Shown here piece by piece: positions 26,801 through 34,879 of a DNA stretch of 64,000 bases. How positions within the stretch are numbered: the first letter of the stretch is position 1; every line of letters starts with the position of its first letter. The stretch spans positions 186,001-250,000 of the forward strand of contig JANJTC010000007.1 of the NCBI GenBank assembly GCA_024711325.1, written 5' to 3'. Source of the stretch: Bacteriovoracaceae bacterium (GTDB taxonomy: Bacteria > Bdellovibrionota > Bacteriovoracia > Bacteriovoracales > Bacteriovoracaceae). Position numbers and translations under genes: made by a program. The notes under the pieces were generated by a model. That model was not told where the DNA came from and ran no database searches. It worked only from the letters and a program-made list of their open reading frames with translations.

Positions 26801-27217
26801 GCAATCGCTCTTCGTGTTTTAACTAAAACCTTTTGGATTAAAGATGAAGTTTTTGTCTCTCACTTAATGATCTCTCCTCTTAAAATCGCTGAAGATAAAA
26901 AGCGTTATAGCGATATTGGAACTGCTTTTGAAGTAGTTCATATTAATCGCCCGGGGTTTGTTCTCATGGGCCGGAAGATTGAATTTGATTTTTCTCCCAG
27001 ACCTTGGATGCTCAAAGTGATGAGACACTTTCGGGTGCTGAGACTCCTTATGCCTGAGTGGCACACAAAAGAGCGTGAAATCTCCCTAAACATTAAAAAT
27101 GAACTGTTCTCAAGTACACTTTCCAGAAACCGTTTACTGGAACTTGATACCATTAAGGGTTATCGGGAAGTCAGATACCGCATGGCCACTAAGTACCTTG
27201 GTAAGAACTATGTCTAA
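23846..27217 (+). CDS. Fused indolepyruvate:ferredoxin oxidoreductase
   Basis: A 1123-residue single chain holding alpha, beta and gamma parts of an aryl-pyruvate:ferredoxin oxidoreductase. It decarboxylates indole-, phenyl- or hydroxyphenylpyruvate to the aryl-acetyl-CoA and reduces ferredoxin. Residues 1-200 are the pyrimidine-binding part (YPGSPLADF). PTFCPGCPHRE and the GDSTFFHSG...LDNDNTAMTGHQ block bind thiamine diphosphate. A cysteine cluster follows (CEDCRACVEMTGCPG and CVSDSYCTKIKACPS), spaced unlike a standard 8Fe ferredoxin but like the long proteobacterial form. The last third holds the gamma domain (GVGGSGVTTISRILAEAA). The enzyme could supply phenylacetyl-CoA to the Paa-type genes. 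Confidence 0.92.
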   Translation: MNYKILNGNELLIQGALEAGFNLYTGYPGSPLADFFNILHAERDELHKKGIRVVIANSEANAAAMASGAKMAGQNVLVAMKSMGLHVASDALSVGNFANPGGEKKSGVVVAVGDDPWSISTSTPADSRYLFKHLHMPFLEPSSPQELKDWMSKALELSQESSVYAGILLTTFMAEGGGRVLLGEEKEVSKELVTLDPSSFNLSTNVMVPPNSLIADKEMILNRFPKVKGALEKLALDQISGKEQSEIAIITSGGVFETLKQVLEESGLIEKFALYKAASSYPFNEAQLLPFLVNKKHLVVVEEKRGFLESEIRTLISKKSLSVEVFGKEFRNLEGFQAFGGLTYEIIYQKLNLLQDILETQHEDVNCALPTKLNISVPRRLPTFCPGCPHRETLSIMKDVRGSLSDKNVNLISHGDVGCYSLSFLEPFKEMHDLSAMGQGGSLGAGTDLFTTNPSVVLMGDSTFFHSGMTSISNSVQMGHNITYILLDNDNTAMTGHQVTPRTGISVEGEVRPRQNMLDVARSLQVATAIEVNPSDRYFYKNLLLEYVQKPGVKVIVSNKECGLTFHGRKKRDERKKFAKGETEAVRDFYQINTLACEDCRACVEMTGCPGLSQASDAYGTKVMIDPQICVSDSYCTKIKACPSFELVKVHNYHPTKYKTEASQTVSWDHLSTPVISKKLSDIAAGSDFRTIVIGVGGSGVTTISRILAEAATSMGGRDDLEFKFMDQKGLAQRNGSVTSHLAIYSHKKSHGPVVPVATADLVVSPDLLEGARAIEYLSPNGLLIVDEEFQVPLSILLDRGIDAPVTTPEALQKELRDKLGDRVVMAPLKQMSFERFGRPVYASAMILGIAFQSGRLPFESQDLKQAFTSALPKAEIGPNWEAFNIGRDWYLNQTTQVKIAPAQDQVEYWIESVRLAAYPWQSPAKFENLWLSFTKMFKERFTEIPESHLKQYIHDLIIFDQGKYLGSYFERALELKKLYSGEDLAIALRVLTKTFWIKDEVFVSHLMISPLKIAEDKKRYSDIGTAFEVVHINRPGFVLMGRKIEFDFSPRPWMLKVMRHFRVLRLLMPEWHTKEREISLNIKNELFSSTLSRNRLLELDTIKGYREVRYRMATKYLGKNYV

Positions 27218-28556
27218 GATTATAGATGCCGTTTCACTTGTCCTGACTTGTGGAGATGAAATCTTTGCCATTCAAAGACAATTTTTTTTAAAAGCTTTTC
27301 CTGGTTACTGGGCCTTTCCAGGGGGAAAGGTTGAAGACCAAGATGAAGCTTTCTCTTTAGAACATCCTTTAACTAAAGACATTGATCATCGATTGCTTGG
27401 TGCTGCATTCAGGGAAGGGCAAGAAGAGCTGGGGATCGATTTCAGAAGTCATGTTCAATCGGGTACCATTAGCTCCATATCTTATCTGGGACTCGCTACC
27501 ACTCCGGATTTTAATCCTTATCGCTTTGCTACTTATTTCTTCAAGATAGATTTTAAAAACAAGATTGATTTCATCGTGGATGAGAACGAGGCGAGAATTG
27601 CCAAGTGGATCTGTGCCCAAGATCTTTTAGAAGAATTCAATCAGGGACAAATCTTAGCAGTCCCACCGGTGGTTAAAGTCATCGAAACTCTAGGGAACCA
27701 TCCCGATGTAACAAAGATCGATGATTTAAATTTTACTTATGATGGTAAAGAGTTTGTTCCTTATATTGAATCCATTCGAGGCTTGCCGCAGCTCATGCCT
27801 TTATCTCACACCTTGCCGCCTGCCACCCGTACGAATGCTTTTATTGTGGGAGACAAGGGGAGTCCGAGGATTCTGATAGATCCCTCACCCATAGATGAAG
27901 AAGAGTATCGAAAGTTTAAAAATACGGTTGCGATCTTCGGTGCTGATAAGATCCTTCTGACTCATCACCATCCTGATCATTATGAAAGGTCCAACCTCCT
28001 GGCACGTGAACTGAAGATTCCCATTATGTTAAGTCAGTACACTCTGGAGAGAATTGTCAGAATTCAATCTGATTATTTTGATGGCATTCAAACTGAAATT
28101 TTAAATGAAGGGGACGTGGTCACCAAATGGCTTTCACGGGATGTGCTGGTGATGAATATTCCTGGGCATGATGAAGGTCAAATAGCTGTATATCCTCGTG
28201 ATCTGAGTTGGTTTCTTGCTGGTGATTTATTTCAAGGAATCGGAACTGTTGTGATTGGCGGTGAGGCCGGAAATATGCAGAAGTACTTTTCGACTCTGGA
28301 GAAAATTATCAAGCTTTCCCCTAAAGTTGTATTCCCTTCACATGGAATTGGCCTGGGCGGAACAAATATTCTTGAGAAGACTCTCGAACACCGGAAAATG
28401 AGAGAAGTGCAAATTCTTGAACATTTCAAAAATGGTGATTCCCCGGAAGAAATGCTCACTAAAATCTACGCGGATATCCGAAAGGATCTCTGGCCATATG
28501 CTTTGGAAAACATCAATAAACATTTAGAGAAATTAAAAGCTGAAGGAAAAATTTAA
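27210..28556 (+). CDS. Nudix hydrolase - metallo-beta-lactamase fold fusion protein
   Basis: A 448-residue two-domain protein. Residues 1 to about 170 are a Nudix domain: GGKVEDQDE, then about 20 inserted residues, then REGQEELGI (Nudix box, near 69-77). The long insertion recalls NUDT7/NUDT19-type CoA diphosphatases. Residues from about 190 form an MBL hydrolase domain with the zinc motif HHHPDH (H252, H254, D256, H257), GHDEGQ, LAGDLFQG and a late PSHGIG. The ATG at 27210 overlaps the oxidoreductase stop by eight bases, so the genes are coupled. A role in acyl-CoA turnover is plausible but unproven. Confidence 0.82.
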   Translation: MSKIIDAVSLVLTCGDEIFAIQRQFFLKAFPGYWAFPGGKVEDQDEAFSLEHPLTKDIDHRLLGAAFREGQEELGIDFRSHVQSGTISSISYLGLATTPDFNPYRFATYFFKIDFKNKIDFIVDENEARIAKWICAQDLLEEFNQGQILAVPPVVKVIETLGNHPDVTKIDDLNFTYDGKEFVPYIESIRGLPQLMPLSHTLPPATRTNAFIVGDKGSPRILIDPSPIDEEEYRKFKNTVAIFGADKILLTHHHPDHYERSNLLARELKIPIMLSQYTLERIVRIQSDYFDGIQTEILNEGDVVTKWLSRDVLVMNIPGHDEGQIAVYPRDLSWFLAGDLFQGIGTVVIGGEAGNMQKYFSTLEKIIKLSPKVVFPSHGIGLGGTNILEKTLEHRKMREVQILEHFKNGDSPEEMLTKIYADIRKDLWPYALENINKHLEKLKAEGKI

Positions 28557-28581
28557 GACAGGGGAAGGCCCCTGTCTTAAA
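28552..28581. terminator. Terminator hairpin between convergent genes
   Basis: A 13-bp perfect stem TTTAAGACAGGGG / CCCCTGTCTTAAA with an AAGG loop. On the minus strand it is followed by ATTTTT, which suits termination of the small minus-strand gene. The left arm includes the stop codon of the Nudix-MBL gene. Confidence 0.75.
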
Positions 28582-28585
28582 AAAA

Positions 28586-28804
28586 CTAGTTCAAGAATGT
28601 TTGGTGAATGTAGAGACGAAAGATTTTGTCTTTAGTCCTACGAATGGAAAAGTTTCCGCTTTCTTTTTGTTCAACAAGAAATTGGTAATAATCCGGTTTG
28701 GTATCTGCGATCTCCAAAACTGATTTACCTTCAAATTCTCCGAAGTCGATAACAACCTTATCTTCTTCAATGATACCGGTTAGCGGACTCTGTTCCTGCG
28801 CCAT
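28586..28804 (-). CDS. Small protein with an FGxFxGKS motif (DUF3820/ExoX C-terminal-like)
   Basis: A 72-residue cytoplasmic protein. The core IDFGEFEGKSVLEIADTKPDYYQFLVEQ resembles the fGkykGksl.ei...p.Yl.wl module found at the C-terminus of exonuclease X and as stand-alone DUF3820 proteins. No catalytic residues are evident. Upstream is a good ribosome-binding site (GGAGGGA), and a terminator lies just downstream, so it is probably a monocistronic gene. The role is unknown. Confidence 0.7.
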   Translation of the reverse strand: MAQEQSPLTGIIEEDKVVIDFGEFEGKSVLEIADTKPDYYQFLVEQKESGNFSIRRTKDKIFRLYIHQTFLN

Positions 28805-28894
28805 TATTCCCTCCTTAGAATGCCTGGTCAGTTTCTACCTTGAAACTTTTAGCTATAGTTTGATTATGGAAAAATTGTGATGACTTTGGAAAGC

Positions 28895-29914
28895 TTAGTT
28901 TTTGTAAAATTGCTTTAAAAAAATAACTAAGGCCTTAAACTCCTGAGGGTATTCATCGGCCATCATCATTTTAATCAGTTCAAGGGATTGAAAGAGGGAC
29001 ATTCCCTTTCTATAGGGGCGATCGTTGGTCATGGCGACCAGAATATCAAAGACAGATACTAAGGTACTTTCCAATCCGAAGATAATCTCAGGTTCAGATT
29101 TCTTTTTGTCTTTCTGAAGCAAGTCCTTCATTTTATCGTTCAGGAAATGGTGATGCTTAATAATGGTCAGATAGTTCTTGGATAAAGGTATACGTCCTTC
29201 TAGAAGTTCAAATGAGAAGTCAGCATGATTAGCAAATAACTCCTGATCTCGAGTCGTGAGCGTCTTTAAATCGTACTTATCATCCGGGATCATAGATATC
29301 CCTATGTCCTTCAGATAACTCGCCAGAAACAGATTCTCGACTTCTTTATCGTGAAATAAATGAATCGATTGCAGGAAGGATAAAAGTAAAACCGAAGACA
29401 GCATCGGCTGAGAAAGAGTGAAATGGAAATTTTCCCGGATCAGATTCTGAAAAAACTGCGGCTGGTGCTTCTTATTTTCCATTAAGAATTTACTCAGGTT
29501 TTGAGTGCTTTGAAATTGAAGCATCAAAAGCTCATCATTATGGGGATTCTCATAGAGCCCACCCAGGTTTAATGACAAAAGCTTGAGGTCTTTAGTCCCG
29601 TTTTCCAGTGGATCACCAACGGAGAGTGAGCGAGTGACTTTTACCAATGCTGTTTCCAGGTTTTTCTTAATTTCCTGAATGTCCTCAGGATAAATATAAA
29701 CTTCCCGGTGAGCATTTTTAATCAAAGTATTAATCTGTTCTTTCGTCGGAACACTGCCTTCATTTACCACAGGATAAAAAAGACCATTTTTAAATATATA
29801 AACAGGATTTTTTAGTTTTCGGGCCAGATAAAGTTCGCCCACTAGAATCGGCCTTAACTTAAGTGAAAGCCGATGTTGTTCTGAATATGAATTGAAACTA
29901 GCTACCTTGAGCAT
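28895..29914 (-). CDS. Degenerate HD-GYP domain protein
   Basis: A 339-residue protein. The C-terminal half aligns with the HD-GYP fold, a cyclic di-GMP phosphodiesterase in its active form. The landmarks are ASYLKDIGISMIP (normally HDIGKIGIP), NHADFSFELLEG, IIKHHHFLND (normally HHExxDGxGYP) and SVFDILVAMTNDRPYRKG. The metal-binding H of the HD pair is lysine (K202), and the GYP stretch is missing, so hydrolysis of c-di-GMP is unlikely. The N-terminal 130 residues have no recognised domain. It follows ddl and thrS on the same strand and may be in their transcript. Confidence 0.75.
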   Translation of the reverse strand: MLKVASFNSYSEQHRLSLKLRPILVGELYLARKLKNPVYIFKNGLFYPVVNEGSVPTKEQINTLIKNAHREVYIYPEDIQEIKKNLETALVKVTRSLSVGDPLENGTKDLKLLSLNLGGLYENPHNDELLMLQFQSTQNLSKFLMENKKHQPQFFQNLIRENFHFTLSQPMLSSVLLLSFLQSIHLFHDKEVENLFLASYLKDIGISMIPDDKYDLKTLTTRDQELFANHADFSFELLEGRIPLSKNYLTIIKHHHFLNDKMKDLLQKDKKKSEPEIIFGLESTLVSVFDILVAMTNDRPYRKGMSLFQSLELIKMMMADEYPQEFKALVIFLKQFYKN

Positions 29915-29966
29915 CCCTGTACCTCACAGATATTTTAACCTAATTTGGCACAGGGAGGTGGAAATT

Positions 29967-30959
29967 CTATAAGGCCTGAATATGTTGTTCCAGATAGTCC
30001 TTAAATGAGTGACCATTGGCCTCCAACATTTTAGGAAACATGGAGATGGAAGTTGAACCCGGAAAGGTATTAATCTCATTTAAATAAATGGTTCCATTAT
30101 CCAAAAAGAAATCAATCCGCGAGAGATGGCGAATCTTCAGTCCATAGTAAAGCTTAGTCGCATAGTCAGTGATTGTTTTAACCTGCTCACTAGTTACATT
30201 CTCGGCCTTGATGAATGTTTTTGACTGGCTTTGGCTCGAATACTTTTCATCATATGAATAAAAACCCGGAGCGACAATTTCTCCCGGATATGAAACTTGA
30301 AGTTTTCCATTAAATTCATACACAGAAACTTCCAGCTCTCTGGGCTTAAGTCTTTTTTCTACCAAAACAAATGGTGAGTAAGAAAAAGCATCCTGGATTT
30401 CCTGTTGAGGATTTTGTCCTGCTGGCACCATGTAACAGCCTACAGACGAGCCTTGATTAGAGGCCTTAATGACAATGTCCCCATGCTCTTTTTGGAAATC
30501 AAGGATGTGCTGAGTGCTTTTTTCATCGTTCTCCGTAACAAAAATATAGGGAGTGTTAGCGACGCCCAAAGCAGTCGCCCATAGTTTTGTGGTGATCTTA
30601 TTAAAACACATCTTAGATGTTTCTGAGTTGCACCCAAAATAAGGAAGCTTAATCATCTCAAAGTAGGATTGCAGATCTCCGGTTTCTCCCGGGTATCCAT
30701 GAATACAGGGAACGGCCACATCAACTTTGATACCAGGGTCTCCATCCTGTTCAAAGGCCCTGAGGTAACCTTTGCCATCCAGGAGATATTTTTTACCGTT
30801 TTGATCAATCCACTGGCCTAGTTTGTCGATTTCAATGCGAAGAGTATTCACCGATGGCATCTGCGCCATCAGTTCTTCATAAAATTTTACTGACCGAAGA
30901 GAAATCTCATGCTCAGCACTTCCACCGCCACACAAGAGAAGAACGTTCTTTTTTTTCAA
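29967..30959 (-). CDS. ddl: D-alanine--D-alanine ligase
   Basis: An ATP-grasp enzyme that makes the D-Ala-D-Ala dipeptide of peptidoglycan. The 330 residues show the N-terminal GGGSAEHEISLRS, the loop SNQGSSVGCYMV and the magnesium/substrate motif EINTFPGSTSISMFPKM near the C-terminus. It starts one base after the thrS stop, so the two are co-transcribed. It is somewhat diverged in the middle, but all key motifs are intact. Confidence 0.92.
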   Translation of the reverse strand: MKKKNVLLLCGGGSAEHEISLRSVKFYEELMAQMPSVNTLRIEIDKLGQWIDQNGKKYLLDGKGYLRAFEQDGDPGIKVDVAVPCIHGYPGETGDLQSYFEMIKLPYFGCNSETSKMCFNKITTKLWATALGVANTPYIFVTENDEKSTQHILDFQKEHGDIVIKASNQGSSVGCYMVPAGQNPQQEIQDAFSYSPFVLVEKRLKPRELEVSVYEFNGKLQVSYPGEIVAPGFYSYDEKYSSQSQSKTFIKAENVTSEQVKTITDYATKLYYGLKIRHLSRIDFFLDNGTIYLNEINTFPGSTSISMFPKMLEANGHSFKDYLEQHIQAL

Positions 30960-30960
30960 A

Positions 30961-32718
30961 CTACACCTCTCTTAAAGGGGCCGGCATCTTTTCAAGTTCT
31001 TGTGTTTCAAATAAATTAAAGAGATCTGCCCGAGGCATGGTCTCAGTTTTCTGTTCACCATATTTTCTGACTGCAACTGCATTATCTTCAATTTCTTTAT
31101 CACCCAGTACCAGCATGTAAGGGATTTTACCTGTCTGTGCCTGACGAGTTTTGAATCCCATGGATTCATTTCTATCATCCACCCGTACACGGTAACCTTT
31201 CCGCTTTAACTCTTTTTCAAGCTCTCGGGCAGCTTCCAGATGAATTTCATTTTTTATCGGAACAATTACGGCCTGGTCCGGTGATAACCAGAATGGAAAA
31301 GCTCCGCCGACGTGCTCAAGATAAACACCTATGAATCTCTCCAGAGAACCTAAAAGAGCACGGTGAATGACCACCGGTCTTTCCATTTCTCCGGCTTGAT
31401 TGGTGAACTTAAGATCAAAGCGTTCTGGAAGTTGGAAATCAAGTTGAATGGTTCCTAATTGATGAAATCTTCCAATGGCATCTGCCACCTGGATATCAAT
31501 CTTAGGTCCATAAAAAGCACCATCACCTTCATTCACAAAATAATCTCTGCCAGAGGCATCCAGGGCAGATTTTAGAGCAGCTTCCGCCTGGTCCCAGGCT
31601 TCATCACTACCTACGCGCATTTCAGGACGGGTAGAGAGACCAATTTTAATTTTCTTAAATCCAAAATGCTCATAGCCAATGAAGAACATATTCATGAGTG
31701 TTTTAATTTCATCCTGAATACCATCAGTTTGAATGAAAATATGAGCATCATCCTGACAGAATGTTCTCACTCGAGTCAGACCGGCCACAACTCCTGATTT
31801 TTCATAACGGTGCAAACGACCAAAATCTGCAAAACGAAGAGGCAGATCCCGGTAGGAATAGCGATGATGGGAGAACATCAACATATGACAAGGACAGTTC
31901 ATTGGCTTAAGTGCAAACTCGCGCTCATCAATCTGGGTGAAGTACATGTTCTCTTTATATTTTTCATAATGTCCGGAAGTATGCCAGAGATCAGAGTCCA
32001 GAAGTTGAGGAGTGATGACTTCCTGGTAATCGAATTTTTTGTAAATTCTTCTCATAAAGTCCACTAGACCATTATAGACGAGTGTTCCCTTTGGCATGAA
32101 AAAAGGAGATGCCGGTGCAACTGGATCAAAAATAAAAAGTTCCAGTTCTTTACCCAGTTTACGGTGATCCCGCTTCTTAGCTTCCTCAAGCATTGTGAGA
32201 TATTCTCTTAACTCTTCTTTAGAGCTGAAACAAGCAGCATAAATTCTTTGAAGCATCGGTCTTGTTTGATCTCCTCTCCAATAAGCGCCTGCAGTATGGA
32301 GAAGTTTAAACCAGAATGTAAGCTCCGAAGTCTTTTCGACGTGAGGACCAGTGCAAAGATCAAAGAAGGTATCACCTTGAGTATAATAACTGATGACTTC
32401 TCCGTCTGGGATGTCTTTGATCAGCTCGCACTTTAAAGTTTGCCCACGTTCGCTAAAAATTTTGATGGCCTCTTCACGGGAAACTTCATGACGAACGACA
32501 GGAAGATTACGCTTAATAATTTCCTTCATCTTGTCTTCAATCTGCTTTAGATTTTCATCCGTCAGCTTACTAGACATTTCGATGTCGTAATAAAATCCAT
32601 TCTCAATCGTAGGACCAATCCCAAGCTGAACATTCTCCGTTGGGAAAAGTTCCATAATGGCCTGGGCCATTAAATGAGCAGTAGAGTGCCTAAGAGTATC
32701 TAAATCGTATTTGGCCAT
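30961..32718 (-). CDS. thrS: Threonine--tRNA ligase lacking the TGS domain
   Basis: This class II synthetase charges tRNA-Thr. The 585 residues hold the editing domain (HSTAHLMAQA, with DLCTGPHV as a second editing motif). The catalytic core follows, with MNCPCHMLMF supplying a zinc cysteine, then RVRTFCQDDAHIF and HRALLGSLERFIG. The anticodon domain is C-terminal. The usual N-terminal TGS domain of about 60 residues is absent, because the protein begins directly at the editing domain. I chose the ATG at 32718, with GAGGAG placed correctly upstream. A longer ATG at 32739 adds seven residues and no TGS. Confidence 0.95.
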   Translation of the reverse strand: MAKYDLDTLRHSTAHLMAQAIMELFPTENVQLGIGPTIENGFYYDIEMSSKLTDENLKQIEDKMKEIIKRNLPVVRHEVSREEAIKIFSERGQTLKCELIKDIPDGEVISYYTQGDTFFDLCTGPHVEKTSELTFWFKLLHTAGAYWRGDQTRPMLQRIYAACFSSKEELREYLTMLEEAKKRDHRKLGKELELFIFDPVAPASPFFMPKGTLVYNGLVDFMRRIYKKFDYQEVITPQLLDSDLWHTSGHYEKYKENMYFTQIDEREFALKPMNCPCHMLMFSHHRYSYRDLPLRFADFGRLHRYEKSGVVAGLTRVRTFCQDDAHIFIQTDGIQDEIKTLMNMFFIGYEHFGFKKIKIGLSTRPEMRVGSDEAWDQAEAALKSALDASGRDYFVNEGDGAFYGPKIDIQVADAIGRFHQLGTIQLDFQLPERFDLKFTNQAGEMERPVVIHRALLGSLERFIGVYLEHVGGAFPFWLSPDQAVIVPIKNEIHLEAARELEKELKRKGYRVRVDDRNESMGFKTRQAQTGKIPYMLVLGDKEIEDNAVAVRKYGEQKTETMPRADLFNLFETQELEKMPAPLREV

Positions 32719-33060
32719 GAATCTCCTCACAGAAGACAAGAATTTTGGATGGGATAAGCGTCTTCAACAATACCAATCAAAGCTCGTTCAATCAATGACT
32801 TAGAGTATTTAAGCGAAGGTTTTAAGAGAGCTGTAAGAAATAATCAAACATTTGTCATGCTTTTTCAAAGGCACAGAGGATTAAATCCTCTTAATAATAT
32901 GAAGTCTTACACTGCGTAAGCATTAGATATTATTGGTGTTAGTGGCTTTTCTTACCTGTTCTAAACTGATATCTTGCTTTTTTGTCAGGGATAGGGTTTA
33001 ACCACCCATCAGTTGAATTGTAAGATCAAGTGATTTTACTTCATTTTTAGGAGGCTCTTT
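32719..33060. other. Divergent intergenic region between thrS and the TPR regulator
   Basis: This gap of about 340 bases holds no ORF of note. It includes a 17-base perfect palindrome (32875-32891) and a small CTTAC/GTAAG dyad at about 32906-32920. The strong ribosome-binding site of the next gene (AGGAGG) lies just before 33061. Promoters for both flanking genes must lie here, but I could not fix them. Confidence 0.5.
32875..32891. promoter_or_regulatory. 17-base palindrome, candidate operator
   Basis: AGAGGATT-A-AATCCTCT is a perfect inverted repeat with a single central base. It lies 170 bases before the TPR/winged-helix gene and 157 bases before thrS. It could be an operator for that regulator or a short RNA hairpin. 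Confidence 0.35.
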
Positions 33061-34320
33061 ATGGACACCATTCAAACCCCATCAATCGAAACATTGATGA
33101 GTAAAGCTGTGGTGGATCTCACTAAAGACGATCGGTTTCTTGCCCACCTGCCGAGTGATTCAAGTCGAATCGAAGGCCAAGGTCACTACCGACTCGCCAA
33201 AATTTTTTACGACAAAGCGGATTTTGAAAAAGCTGAAGAGCATTTTCTAGAAGCTTTAAAACGCACAGATCTACCTCAGGACGCTTTTGCCATATTTAAA
33301 ATTTATGGATTCCTCATTCGAATTTACTCAGAGAGTTTAAATGAAAGAGAGGCCCATAAGTACATTCAACTTTCCAGCGATCTTTTAGACCAAACGGTTT
33401 CTACGCTTCCTTCTTTAAACGGGGAGTATTTCTATAACGCTGCGGTGGTTAATACTTATCGTGGTGAATTTTCTGAAGCTCAGAAAAACTTTCATCAATC
33501 TTACCGCAAGGCCCAAACTGAAAATGAGCCGGAATTGATGGCAAAATCACTCTATGCCATGGCCACAAATGCTTATCAAATGAAGAATTTTCAGGAAACA
33601 ATCGTTCAATTAACTCAGTTGAACGAACTCCTTAATATATTGAAGAAGGGTTACCTGAAGGGGTCAATGCACCTTTTATGGGGGAACGCTCTTCGGGAAT
33701 CGGGAGAATTTTCAGTCTCTCTTCCTCACTATGACCTTGCCATGAAGCTTCTTCATTCTAAACGTTGTTGGAATATGCATAACTACGTACTTTTGAATAA
33801 AGGTATAGCCCTTAAAAAGATGGGTGAGTTTTCAAAAGCTTTACTCCTTTTTGGAATTGCCCAGAATTCTTTGGATGATGAGTATTTTAAACGTCTAGAG
33901 CAATTGATCATGATGGAAGTTGAGGATGTGAATGACTCAAGTGTTGATCTTTATCTTGACCGTCACAACCGGGTGATCCATGAGAAAGCACTTGGTGTAA
34001 TTGATTTTAAACACCGCTTTGTTCTCCTTGAGATCCTTTTCCTCTTGGCGCAAACACCGGGAACTTACTATAATAAAGAAGATCTTGCGAAAATGATCTG
34101 GAAAGACGAGTACAATCCTCTTATCCATGACAAATTGATCTATACTAGTATCAGCCGTTTAAGAAAGCTCATTGAGCCGAAAGGAATTAAGCGTCAGTAT
34201 ATTCTTCGTGGAAAAGATGGTTATACTTTCAATCCTCGGGTAAATGCGCGCTTCCATAAAGAAAATGAAGTTGTTAAGCAAAAGAATATCGCCAATATTG
34301 AAATTAGTTCTCCTGTTTAG
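33061..34320 (+). CDS. TPR-containing transcriptional regulator with C-terminal winged helix
   Basis: A 419-residue soluble protein. Residues from about 40 to 300 are helical repeats of TPR type (for example GHYRLAKIFYDKADFEKAEEHFLEAL). The last 100 residues form an OmpR-type winged-helix DNA-binding domain, with LLAQTPGTYYNKEDLAKMIW, the recognition-helix region YTSISRLRKLIEP and a final hairpin around GKDGYTFNPR. The layout is reversed relative to SARP-like or MalT-like regulators. No receiver domain is present, so the signal is probably a bound protein or peptide. AGGAGG precedes the start. Confidence 0.82.
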   Translation: MDTIQTPSIETLMSKAVVDLTKDDRFLAHLPSDSSRIEGQGHYRLAKIFYDKADFEKAEEHFLEALKRTDLPQDAFAIFKIYGFLIRIYSESLNEREAHKYIQLSSDLLDQTVSTLPSLNGEYFYNAAVVNTYRGEFSEAQKNFHQSYRKAQTENEPELMAKSLYAMATNAYQMKNFQETIVQLTQLNELLNILKKGYLKGSMHLLWGNALRESGEFSVSLPHYDLAMKLLHSKRCWNMHNYVLLNKGIALKKMGEFSKALLLFGIAQNSLDDEYFKRLEQLIMMEVEDVNDSSVDLYLDRHNRVIHEKALGVIDFKHRFVLLEILFLLAQTPGTYYNKEDLAKMIWKDEYNPLIHDKLIYTSISRLRKLIEPKGIKRQYILRGKDGYTFNPRVNARFHKENEVVKQKNIANIEISSPV

Positions 34321-34879
34321 TCTTTTGGTCGGAGGAAGCTACGCTGCCGTAGTTTCCTCCGATCGTTTTTTAATAAAAATTCTCGACCGCACAGTTTCCT
34401 TCTTAGATATTCAGTACCAGCACAGAAATCTCAAGGCCCTCAATTGCATTTATTCTGACTCCTTTGTCGTCCAGTTTTTTGAAAAGAGTTTCATCGGGGA
34501 TTTAAATACCTTCCTGATAAAAATGCCGAATACGGACGAAGAAGTCAGAACTTTTCTTCATGGACAGGAGAATGTTTTAAAAAAAGTACGTTATCTTTTT
34601 AAGATGCTTCGTTATACCGAAGATCAGAAAGCTGACGTCTCTCCGGAGTTAACCCGTTTAGTGCGGGAAAGTGTGAAGGAAAATAAATGTGGTACAGCGG
34701 TTTTGTATCAGGAAACTTTAAAAACAAACTTCATTAGTCTACTTGAATTAGAGGTCTACCTACGTTCCCGATATGGTGGTCAATTGAAAAGCCAGACCAA
34801 GTTTGAAAGTATTAAACCTTCTATGGAACTGTTTGTTGAATCATTAGATAAACAATTTAGTCATGAATACTACTGGTAA
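34265..34879 (+). CDS. Exported or membrane-anchored protein of unknown function
   Basis: A protein of about 204 residues with an N-terminal signal or anchor (MKLLSKRISPILKLVLLFSLL, then GGSYA). The mature part is mostly helical and charged, with two cysteines (NCIYSD and NKCGTA). No family is recognised. The start lies inside the regulator gene, overlapping its last 56 bases in another frame. An earlier ATG at 34244 is possible. The gene also overlaps the start of rimI. The overlaps suggest one transcript with the regulator. Confidence 0.65.
   Translation: MKLLSKRISPILKLVLLFSLLVGGSYAAVVSSDRFLIKILDRTVSFLDIQYQHRNLKALNCIYSDSFVVQFFEKSFIGDLNTFLIKMPNTDEEVRTFLHGQENVLKKVRYLFKMLRYTEDQKADVSPELTRLVRESVKENKCGTAVLYQETLKTNFISLLELEVYLRSRYGGQLKSQTKFESIKPSMELFVESLDKQFSHEYYW

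Noticed and set aside
27099-27209. Upstream start for the Nudix-MBL gene
   Set aside because: It lies inside the oxidoreductase gene in another frame, and the Nudix domain begins at 27210.
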